A stretch of 29,904 nt of DNA from assembly GCA_964538675.1 (NCBI GenBank), contig CAZIGM010000022.1, positions 1 to 29,904 of the forward strand, read 5' to 3'. The notes below the pieces were generated by a model, which searched no databases, was not told where the DNA came from, and saw only the letters and a program-made list of their open reading frames with translations. This document shows, one piece after another, positions 23,875-29,904 of this stretch (position 1 is its first letter; each line of letters begins with the position of its first letter). A program made the position numbers and the translations under genes. The stretch comes from CAZIGM01 sp964538675. GTDB taxonomy: Bacteria; Bacillota; Bacilli; Tepidibacillales; Tepidibacillaceae.

Positions 23875-24264
23875 ATGTTCTTATATATATTTATTGGTAT
23901 ATCAGTATTTATATTATTTATACTTTATATTAAATTGATAATTAAAAAAATTAATAATAATAACAAAAAAACAAATCATTATTTCATTATTGTGAAAAAT
24001 GGACAAGTAAAATTGGAATGGATTATCCGTTCTATAAACATAAACAATTACCTTAGAGGTAATTCAAAAAAGATAACTGTTTTTGACCTCGGCTCAAATG
24101 ATGATTCTTTAGCAATCTTAGAACGATTAGTATATCCTAAAAGACATATTGATTACTTGTACACAAATCAATCTCAACTTGAATTAAAAATTGAAGAAAG
24201 TAAAAAAAATAATGAAATTCCAATCATTCTCTATGTTAATAGTACTTCCACGAGCTCTAAATAA
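23875..24264 (+). CDS. small membrane protein after degU, unrecognised
   Basis: This is a 129-residue protein. Residues 1-27 form one membrane segment (MFLYIFIGISVFILFILYIK), followed by a basic Asn/Lys stretch and a cytoplasmic domain of about 90 residues. The domain reads HYFIIVKNGQVKLEWIIRSI, then ITVFDLGSNDDSLAILERL, and ends IPIILYVNSTSTSSK. The V-x-D-x-GS-x-DDS-L-IL-RL segment recalls the UDP-sugar-binding start of GT2 glycosyltransferases (DDGSTDDT), but the rest of a glycosyltransferase is missing, so no catalysis is expected. The ATG at 23875 has an excellent SD (AGGAGGG); the in-frame ATG at 23842 does not. It starts 47 bases after degU and is probably co-transcribed with it. Confidence 0.7.
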   Translation: MFLYIFIGISVFILFILYIKLIIKKINNNNKKTNHYFIIVKNGQVKLEWIIRSININNYLRGNSKKITVFDLGSNDDSLAILERLVYPKRHIDYLYTNQSQLELKIEESKKNNEIPIILYVNSTSTSSK

Positions 24265-24266
24265 TA

Positions 24267-24390
24267 TTTATCCAGATACGATAAGACCCCCGCTTCCATA
24301 AAGTGTACAATACTCGCTAAAGAAAAAAATTTCGGCTTTATCCAGATATGATAAGACTCCCAACAAAGTGCACAATTCTCGTGTTAGAAA
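24267..24390 (+). repeat. two copies of the hairpin-array end module
   Basis: The end module (TTTATCCAGATAYGATAAGA plus a C-rich string) occurs at 24267 and again at 24337. Both are followed by remnants of one array unit (AAAGTGTACAATACTCG; AAAGTGCACAATTCTCG). The second is preceded by TTCGGCTTTA, the same string that closes the array copy at 219-228. The core can fold as TTATC-N7-GATAA. The first copy begins two bases after the stop codon of the preceding gene. The remainder of the gap to 24513 is AT-rich. It includes a weak A/T hairpin, GAAAAAA/TTTTTTC (24401-24418), that might terminate transcription. Confidence 0.8.
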
Positions 24391-24513
24391 TAAAAGCTGT
24401 GAAAAAAGGGATTTTTTCTTAAAAGAAGAATTAATATATAATTAATAAAAGGTATAAAACTATTGTGTTTTTACCTACTATAAAAAAAGATTGAAGTTTA
24501 TAGTATATTTTTT

Positions 24514-24542
24514 TTGAAATAATTTAGTAGATGAATTATAAT
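24514..24542 (+). promoter_or_regulatory. promoter of the diguanylate cyclase gene
   Basis: TTGAAA (24514-24519), an exact 17-base spacer and TATAAT (24537-24542). Transcription should start near 24549. Confidence 0.7.
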
Positions 24543-24589
24543 TAAGTCAAAATACCTATATTATACCAATGTATAGAAGAGTGATGATG

Positions 24590-26326
24590 ATGAGCAAATT
24601 ACAAAAGCAAATTACCTTTAGTGTATATTTATTAATTACCGTTGCAATGTTAATATATGTTAGCATAGAATATTGGATTCCTTTGAATCCACATGATTAT
24701 ACTAATCTATTAATCTATTTAATATTTTTAGTAATTATTAATAGCTTTCCAGTTAAGGTTGGTAATACTTACATAACGTTTATCCTAGCAATATCAATTA
24801 TCATCTTTCTTCAATATGGAATAGTAGTTGAGACTTGGTTAGTACAAGTAGCTCTATTGATTAGTTTATTAATTTCAGATTCTAAACGATCAATAAAACA
24901 TCTTGTTTTAACATTACTCATGTTTATATGGATATCAATAATTTCAGCTTCTGTATTTTTCTTGGCAGGAGGGACTTTGGGATTTAATATTTCTGAACTT
25001 AAATATCAATTGATTCCCATTTTTCTTTATGCAATTACATATTTTTTTGTTAATAATATTATTATGTTTATATTTCAAAGGCTTACCATGGATAAGGATA
25101 TAAAGTTCTTCTCTGAGGATATTATCTGGGATGCAGTTTCCCTATTATTTACTCTTCCATTTGGCGTATTAATGTATATTGCAAAACAAACATTCGGGAA
25201 TTTTCCAATGTTAATTATAGCTTCTCAATTTATTCTTTTTACGTTTCTTTTCAGGTTTTATAATCAACTTCATCAATCACATCAACAAATTAAAACACTT
25301 AATCAATTAATAACTACGTATACATCTGAATTAGACCTTGGGAAAACCATTTCTGCATTACAGCAAGCATTGAGAGAAGTGTTATCTTTTGATTATAGCA
25401 ATATTTATATCATGAAAGGTAATAAAATGAATTTGATATCATCTGAGGATAATAGTGGAAATATGCTGGTTAATCCTTTAAAAGAAAACGAATGCTTCTT
25501 TGATAAAAAAATGATGGACAAGGTAATATTAACGAAAAAAACTTTTTTAATTAATGACGATGCAGAGATATTTTCTTATGAAAATAGAGTAAATTGCGCT
25601 AAAGGATGTAAATCATTTTTATCTGTACCTATGATTTGGCGTGATACGATTATTGGTATTTTAAACTTTGCTAGTTTAAGTGAAAGTAATTTTTCACAAA
25701 ATGATACAAAAATTGTTAATATCTTAGCAAGTCAAGCAGGATTAGCAATAAAGAATGCCACTACATTCCAGAGAATAGAAGAAAAGAGCTTAATTGATGA
25801 ATTGACAGGGTTATATAATTTCCGAGCTTTCTCTAATTATCTAAATGATAGATTGGATGATGCGGAGATTAAGGATCGGAATATTAGTCTTCTTATGATT
25901 GATATAGATTATTTTAAAAAGGTTAATGATAATTATGGACATCAGACTGGTAATGAAGTATTGAAAGAGATTGCTAATCTACTTAAAGAATTAACTAGGA
26001 AAGAAGATATTGTTTCTAGATACGGTGGAGAAGAATTTACGGTAATTATTCCTGATGCAAATCATATACGGGCGATTGAAATTGCAGAAAGAATTCGTTC
26101 TACAATAGAAAATCACATAATTGAGATAAGAGAATCGATAAATGAAAATAAACAGGTCTCTATAAAAATAACTGTAAGTATAGGGTTATCAACTTATCCC
26201 GATCCAGCTACTTCGGCAAATGACCTTATTAGATTTTCAGACAGAGCTTTATATGTAGGTTCTAAAATGAAAGGAAGAAATAAAGTATCGGTTTACAAAG
26301 AAGGTAAAATAGAGGATATTAAATAG
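24590..26326 (+). CDS. membrane GAF-GGDEF diguanylate cyclase
   Basis: This protein makes cyclic di-GMP from two GTP. Numbering from 24590, residues about 8-235 form a polytopic membrane sensor domain (six or more hydrophobic segments). Residues about 245-395 form a GAF domain (LDLGKTISALQQALREVLSF through ILASQAGLAIKNA). Residues about 400-570 form a GGDEF domain beginning ELTGLYNFRAF, with IDIDYFKKVNDNYGHQTGN. The active site is GGEEF (479-483). The inhibitory I-site RKED (470-473) is in its proper place five residues before it, so both catalysis and product inhibition should work. Several in-frame ATGs occur between 24569 and 24590. The last ones are preferred because AGAAGAG lies just upstream, while the ATG at 24569 has no SD. 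The neighbouring downstream unit begins with a c-di-GMP riboswitch. Confidence 0.92.
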   Translation: MSKLQKQITFSVYLLITVAMLIYVSIEYWIPLNPHDYTNLLIYLIFLVIINSFPVKVGNTYITFILAISIIIFLQYGIVVETWLVQVALLISLLISDSKRSIKHLVLTLLMFIWISIISASVFFLAGGTLGFNISELKYQLIPIFLYAITYFFVNNIIMFIFQRLTMDKDIKFFSEDIIWDAVSLLFTLPFGVLMYIAKQTFGNFPMLIIASQFILFTFLFRFYNQLHQSHQQIKTLNQLITTYTSELDLGKTISALQQALREVLSFDYSNIYIMKGNKMNLISSEDNSGNMLVNPLKENECFFDKKMMDKVILTKKTFLINDDAEIFSYENRVNCAKGCKSFLSVPMIWRDTIIGILNFASLSESNFSQNDTKIVNILASQAGLAIKNATTFQRIEEKSLIDELTGLYNFRAFSNYLNDRLDDAEIKDRNISLLMIDIDYFKKVNDNYGHQTGNEVLKEIANLLKELTRKEDIVSRYGGEEFTVIIPDANHIRAIEIAERIRSTIENHIIEIRESINENKQVSIKITVSIGLSTYPDPATSANDLIRFSDRALYVGSKMKGRNKVSVYKEGKIEDIK

Positions 26327-26328
26327 TA

Positions 26329-26385
26329 TTTATCCAGATATGATAAGACCCCCACTTACACACAAAGTTTACATAGCGAAGATAA
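26329..26385 (+). repeat. hairpin-array end module, single copy
   Basis: This is the same end module as at 24267 and 24337, here followed by CCCCCACTTACACACAAAGT and then ACATAGCGA, a partial linker. As at 24267, it starts exactly two bases after the stop codon of the preceding gene. It matches the inverted end of the array at 19577 over about 40 bases with few differences. Confidence 0.8.
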
Positions 26386-26428
26386 ACATAGGAGTGGTTT
26401 GGTACAAAAAATAAAAATAAAGTTTTTC

Positions 26429-26458
26429 TTGATTTTGACAGTTATTTCTGAGTATAAT
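26429..26458 (+). promoter_or_regulatory. promoter of the riboswitch-led com unit
   Basis: TTGATT (26429-26434), an 18-base spacer and a perfect TATAAT (26453-26458). Transcription should start near 26465, about 20 bases before the aptamer region. Confidence 0.6.
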
Positions 26459-26485
26459 AGTAGAAATAGGAAAATATTAGTTCTA

Positions 26486-26562
26486 AAGAATGAAAGGGCA
26501 AACTACCTGTGAGGGTAGGACGCAAAGCTATGGGTCTTTCTAAAGATTGCCAAGCTGCCAAT
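26486..26562 (+). promoter_or_regulatory. cyclic di-GMP-I (GEMM-I) riboswitch
   Basis: The aptamer core shows the class signature strings AGGGCAAACTACC, GGGTAGGACGCAAAGCTA, TGGGTC and GCCAAGCTGCC in the right order and spacing. The first hairpin is CTACC/GGTAG; the second has TCTTT/AAAGA. An antiterminator is visible. AAGAATG..AAAGG (26486-26497) can pair over 12 bp with CCTTTACCGTTCTT (26578-26591), a 2-base bulge aside, and this overlaps both the aptamer's 5' edge and the left arm of the terminator. Ligand binding should therefore free the terminator, making it an OFF switch. Recognition of the class is direct; the switching direction is inferred. Confidence 0.9.
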
Positions 26563-26582
26563 AATAGACTTTGCTTGCCTTT

Positions 26583-26609
26583 ACCGTTCTTAATTTGAAC
26601 GGTTTTTTT
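26583..26609 (+). terminator. riboswitch-controlled terminator
   Basis: ACCGTTC (26583-26589) and GAACGGT (26597-26603) form a perfect 7-bp stem, followed by TTTTTT. It lies between the aptamer and the first gene of the unit. Confidence 0.9.
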
Positions 26610-26633
26610 ATTAGAAAAGTGAAGGTGAACAAT

Positions 26634-27176
26634 ATGTTTATTAGTAACAAGATTAAAGCTATGTATAATTGGGTAATTAGTATTTTATTTCTGTTCTCAT
26701 GTATTATAGAAATGATAATAGAACCAGAGCAATTCTTACTTTTTAGTAAATATATTATAGCAAGTCTAATACTGATACTATATGGGTTTCATATTTTACG
26801 AGCAAAACGAATATTAAAATTTGTTGAAGAGTCCTTAATAATTGTTTCATGGTTTATTCTTTGTTCATTATTAATCTATCAGACTAATGGTATATACAGT
26901 CATTATTTTCCAAGCTTTTATTTTATAGTGCTTATTTATGCTTCCTTCATAAAACAGAAAAGTTATTACATTATTTTTAATGTTCTTGGCATAATAACAT
27001 TGTTATCCTGGGCATTATTTTCAAATCAAAATTTAATTTGGTCAAATATTCAAGGATACATCTTAAATATTCTAATTTATTTAGCATTTCTTCTAGTAAT
27101 AAAAAGTTATAGCTCAATCTGTTTACTATGTGATAGAGATAATGAATCATACCTCAATAGAAATCTAATCAGCTAA
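26634..27176 (+). CDS. polytopic membrane protein under c-di-GMP riboswitch
   Basis: This is a 180-residue protein with about five or six hydrophobic segments (for example WVISILFLFSCIIEMII, YIIASLILILYGFHIL, SLIIVSWFILCSLLIY, FYFIVLIYASF, GYILNILIYLAFLLVI). The loop NGIYSHYFPSFYF between segments resembles the membrane input modules of histidine kinases and diguanylate cyclases, but no output domain follows. The ATG at 26634 has GAAGGTGA as SD. The longer frame back to 26571 would run through the terminator and was rejected. It is the first gene after the c-di-GMP riboswitch and is followed at 30 bases by a similar gene. I do not recognise a family. Confidence 0.75.
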   Translation: MFISNKIKAMYNWVISILFLFSCIIEMIIEPEQFLLFSKYIIASLILILYGFHILRAKRILKFVEESLIIVSWFILCSLLIYQTNGIYSHYFPSFYFIVLIYASFIKQKSYYIIFNVLGIITLLSWALFSNQNLIWSNIQGYILNILIYLAFLLVIKSYSSICLLCDRDNESYLNRNLIS

Positions 27177-27206
27177 TATAGTTATTAAAGAATTAGGAGG
27201 ATATTG

Positions 27207-27746
27207 ATGCAATCTCAAATTAGTAAGGTTAAAAAAATAAATAATATGTTAATACTCTTATATTTTGTTTCTACTATATTAGCATTGTTTCAAGTTAACA
27301 TTACAGGAAAAATAATATTAGGTATAGTTATTAGTATATCTACGCTCTTTTTGCTATTTATAAATATGAAAGATTTAAGATATAAAAACACTTATATAGT
27401 ACCTTTATATTACTATATTTTTGTATTAATTATTATTATAACAATACATTTTAGTGGTTCTTACAACAGCGTATTATATCCAGCCCTGTTTCTTATTCCT
27501 TTTTTACATTCTGTAATTAATTTCTCGCGGAAAGAATGTACCGCTATAATTTTTTTTATTCTTGCTGTAATGTGGTTAATGTTAATGGAAGATATTTATT
27601 TAAATAAAATATATCAAGTAGGATTTGTTTCTGTATATATTGCCTTTGCTCAAATAATAATTGAGTTTCTTAAAAAAGAATATAAAAATTATAAAAAGGA
27701 ATTGTTGTTTACATTAAAAGACTGTATTGAAGAGAATAAAGAGTAA
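27207..27746 (+). CDS. second polytopic membrane protein, probable paralogue
   Basis: This 179-residue protein has the same size and layout as the preceding gene product. It has hydrophobic segments (MLILLYFVSTILALF, IILGIVISISTLFLLFI, YYYIFVLIIIITIHF, CTAIIFFILAVMWLMLM, VGFVSVYIAFAQIIIEF), a loop SGSYNSVLYPALF in the equivalent position, and a basic C-terminal tail (KKEYKNYKKE). This suggests tandem duplication of a stand-alone membrane sensor or scaffold module. The ATG at 27207 follows TAGGAGG by 6 bases. comFA starts 4 bases after its stop, in the place where no comFB gene is seen. Confidence 0.75.
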   Translation: MQSQISKVKKINNMLILLYFVSTILALFQVNITGKIILGIVISISTLFLLFINMKDLRYKNTYIVPLYYYIFVLIIIITIHFSGSYNSVLYPALFLIPFLHSVINFSRKECTAIIFFILAVMWLMLMEDIYLNKIYQVGFVSVYIAFAQIIIEFLKKEYKNYKKELLFTLKDCIEENKE

Positions 27747-27750
27747 TGCT

Positions 27751-29493
27751 ATGAAATTCCAAGTTTATTCAATAGAGAAAAACGGTAATTTAATATGGAT
27801 TATTTCTAGTGATATTAATGTTGATTTAGCCTATTGGTATCATAAAAAGATTAATAATATCTCTGTTATAGAAGATCAATTCTCAATTGGGCATGCTAAG
27901 GAATTAGTAGATTTTTTTCAAGAACAAACTTCAAGTATTAGTCCTTATCTATTTGAAAATAAGCTTGCAGTTAAAGAAATACCTACCAAGCAAGGATTTA
28001 ACGCACTTTTATCAAATTATCAGCTATGGAAAGGGTGGAGCTTTTCTTTACTTGATGGGAGATTACTTCTATTAGAAGAATTAATAAAATTGACACTAAA
28101 AGTATCTATACCAGATAATCTTAATATAAAATTGCATACATTAATCCAAATAGGGTATTTACTAGAAAATATTAAAATTGAATCAAGCGTAACGTATCCT
28201 TATAGTTTTAAAAAAGGGAAAATGTTTAAAGAGAATATTTGTAATCGCTGCGGTTCAAATACGAATATTATTATTCAATCTTGTTCTTTATGTGAAGACT
28301 ACTGTGCAACCTGTGAGAATTGCATAGTTCAAGGAAGAAGTAAATCCTGTATTCCATTATTTTATTTTCATCTAAACACACCAAGAACCTCTCCACTTAA
28401 AACCATTTCATTGAAATCGAATAAATCTATAAAATATTCCCCATCTCAATTACGCATAGCAAATAAATTAGTTAAGTTCATTAAAAATAAGCAAAGTAGA
28501 GAATTTCTAGTTTGGGCGGTTACAGGTGCAGGCAAAACAGAAATGACATTTCCTGCTATAAGATTGGCTTTAGAACAAGGGAATAAGGTATTATTTACTG
28601 CACCACGAAAGGATGTTATTAAAGATTTAACTATTAGATTTAAAGAAGCATTTCCAGAGGTCTCAGTGATAAGTCTCTATAACGAAAGTAAGGAAAAGTG
28701 GATGGAAGGTGATCTTTATTTAGCAACTGTTCACCAGACAATAAGATTTTCTAACTATTTTGATTTAGTTATTATTGATGAATTAGATGCTTATCCATTT
28801 CAAAATGATAAAAATCTTCAATACTTAGTAAAGAGATCATTGAAAACTGAGGCAAAAACAATATTTATGACTGCAACACCACCTAAGGAATGGTTAAAAA
28901 GTTTGAAACATCAAACAATTGATTTTGTCGTTTTACCTCTTAGATATCATGGGGAACCCTTACCAGTACCTTTGATAAAATTCATACCTAAAAGTGAAGA
29001 ATTGTTAAAAAAGAAAACTCCGTTCTCATTACTTTTTAAATTTATCAATGAAGTAAAAAATAAGGATGGAAATGCATTAATTTTCGTACCAAGGGTAAAA
29101 GATGTGGCTATTTGGACAGATAAATTAAAAGTATGGTTTGAGGGCGAAAAAATAGATGGAATTCATGCTAATGATCAAAAAAGAAATGAAAAACTACGTA
29201 TGTTTAAAACAAGAAAAATCCGATATTTAGTAACTACAACAATTCTTGAAAGAGGAGTTACCTTTTCAAATTTACATGTATTAATAATTAATACCGAAGC
29301 AAATGTATTTGATGAAGCAACATTGATTCAAATTGCTGGTAGGGTAGGTAGATCGGTAGATTATTCAAATGGATTAGTTTGGTTTTTAACTGAATATATG
29401 ACAAAGGATATTGCCGGTTCTTTAAAGCAAATCAACAAAATGAATAAACATGCAAAAAAGAATAAAAATATTAATGAAGAAAATACATGGTAG
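27751..29493 (+). CDS. comFA: competence DNA-uptake helicase ComFA
   Basis: ComFA is a cytoplasmic-face ATPase that helps pull single-stranded transforming DNA into the cell. The 580-residue protein has a four-cysteine zinc module (about 165-205) with ICNRCGSN, SCSLCEDYCATCENC and KSC. A DEAD-type helicase core follows: Walker A TGAGKTE (258-264), IIDELDAYPF (DELD box, about 341-350, as DEVD in Bacillus) and MTATPP. The second RecA lobe contains LIFVPRVKD, TTTILERGVTFSN and QIAGRVGRS. The ATG at 27751 sits 4 bases after the preceding stop; the frame open from 27727 would overlap that gene. No comFB lies nearby. The gene belongs to the c-di-GMP riboswitch-led unit, with no terminator seen in between. 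Confidence 0.94.
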   Translation: MKFQVYSIEKNGNLIWIISSDINVDLAYWYHKKINNISVIEDQFSIGHAKELVDFFQEQTSSISPYLFENKLAVKEIPTKQGFNALLSNYQLWKGWSFSLLDGRLLLLEELIKLTLKVSIPDNLNIKLHTLIQIGYLLENIKIESSVTYPYSFKKGKMFKENICNRCGSNTNIIIQSCSLCEDYCATCENCIVQGRSKSCIPLFYFHLNTPRTSPLKTISLKSNKSIKYSPSQLRIANKLVKFIKNKQSREFLVWAVTGAGKTEMTFPAIRLALEQGNKVLFTAPRKDVIKDLTIRFKEAFPEVSVISLYNESKEKWMEGDLYLATVHQTIRFSNYFDLVIIDELDAYPFQNDKNLQYLVKRSLKTEAKTIFMTATPPKEWLKSLKHQTIDFVVLPLRYHGEPLPVPLIKFIPKSEELLKKKTPFSLLFKFINEVKNKDGNALIFVPRVKDVAIWTDKLKVWFEGEKIDGIHANDQKRNEKLRMFKTRKIRYLVTTTILERGVTFSNLHVLIINTEANVFDEATLIQIAGRVGRSVDYSNGLVWFLTEYMTKDIAGSLKQINKMNKHAKKNKNINEENTW

Positions 29494-29571
29494 TTTTGAC
29501 TTATTTAGCGGGAAATCTATTGAAATAATAGTAAATATAAATTATTATTAAAAATAATTGAGTTGATTAAA

Positions 29572-29904
29572 ATGTTAAAAGAAAATATAAAAAAGTTACT
29601 CTTTCCGAGTTTAAGATGTTCATTTTGTACGAAAAGGATTACTAATCCTAGTTCTGCTAAGTCGGAGGAGTATGTATTAAATCGTATATTTAGATTACCA
29701 GATATATGTGCAACATGTAAAAAAGAATTAGAGGTTCCAACTTCACCTTTTTGTTTATATTGTCATAAACCTTTAGAAGAAAAGCACTTTAATATTAATA
29801 ATTCTATATGTGAAGATTGTAAAAATACTAATAATAGGAATTTAATTTATAATCGTAGTTCTCTTTTATATAATGGTTACTTAAAGAAGTATATTGCTGT
29901 ATAT
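29572..29904 (+). CDS. comFC: ComFC, 5' part (cut by window end)
   Basis: The first 111 codons are open to the window edge. The N-terminus MLKENIKKLLFPSLRCSFCT is followed by ICATCKKEL, FCLYCHKPL and ICEDCK, giving four CxxC pairs like the zinc ribbons at the start of ComFC/GntX-type proteins. It ends in YNGYLKKYIAVY, which would lead into the phosphoribosyltransferase-like domain outside the window. ComFC works with ComFA in DNA uptake. The SD before the ATG is weak (TTGAGTTGATT). A gap of 78 bases after comFA holds only a weak AATAAT/ATTATT pairing, so co-transcription is likely. Confidence 0.85.
   Translation, partial: MLKENIKKLLFPSLRCSFCTKRITNPSSAKSEEYVLNRIFRLPDICATCKKELEVPTSPFCLYCHKPLEEKHFNINNSICEDCKNTNNRNLIYNRSSLLYNGYLKKYIAVY

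Noticed and set aside
24401..24418. Terminator ahead of the diguanylate cyclase
   Set aside because: The stem is made almost only of A-T pairs and has no T-run of its own; not supported as a separate feature.
26571..26633. Upstream start for the first membrane protein
   Set aside because: The frame runs through the riboswitch terminator. The ATG at 26634 has a good SD and signal-like N-terminus.

Overview
The window is AT-rich chromosomal DNA from an endospore-forming, Gram-positive-type Firmicute, closer to Bacilli than to typical Clostridia. Pointers are an alpha/beta-type SASP (spore DNA-binding protein), GpsB, the DegS/DegU pair, ComFA/ComFC, an S-box metK leader, and several surface proteins carrying the copper-amine-oxidase-like 'stalk' domain. 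No species can be named from the sequence alone.

Layout. 1-1000 is accessory DNA: a hairpin-array repeat, a complete-looking type I toxin-antitoxin locus (43-aa hydrophobic peptide, SD-masking hairpin, convergent antisense RNA), a REP-like repeat and a hicB antitoxin remnant. 1029-4250 encodes a SWIM-SNF2 helicase. 4413-18487 is a 14-kb cell-surface block: a stalk-domain protein with a helical-barrel-like C-terminus, an SLH-anchored S-layer protein, a giant tandem-repeat protein, a phosphodiester glycosidase, a polysaccharide deacetylase and a small exported protein. Four of these six carry stalk-domain motifs. 18494-19577 is repeat-rich (a tandem palindromic element and a second hairpin array) with gpsB inside it on the minus strand. 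19702-21468 holds a SASP gene and metK behind a SAM-I riboswitch. 21614-23827 holds a small ribbon-helix-helix regulator and degS-degU. 23875-26326 holds a small membrane protein and a GAF-GGDEF diguanylate cyclase. 26429-29904 is a transcription unit led by a cyclic-di-GMP-I riboswitch with a visible terminator/antiterminator. It contains two small polytopic membrane proteins, comFA and the start of comFC.

How it fits together. The diguanylate cyclase lies immediately upstream of a c-di-GMP riboswitch whose apparent operon ends in the competence genes comFA and comFC. This suggests c-di-GMP control of DNA uptake, probably as an OFF switch. The surface block looks like a set of wall/polysaccharide-modifying enzymes that share one accessory domain for localisation.

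The strongest unexplained signal is a modular repeat family (1-230, 19257-19577, 24267-24390, 26329-26385). It is built from a constant linker plus unit-specific perfect hairpins, a conserved end module, and a terminal hairpin that shows compensatory base changes between its two copies.
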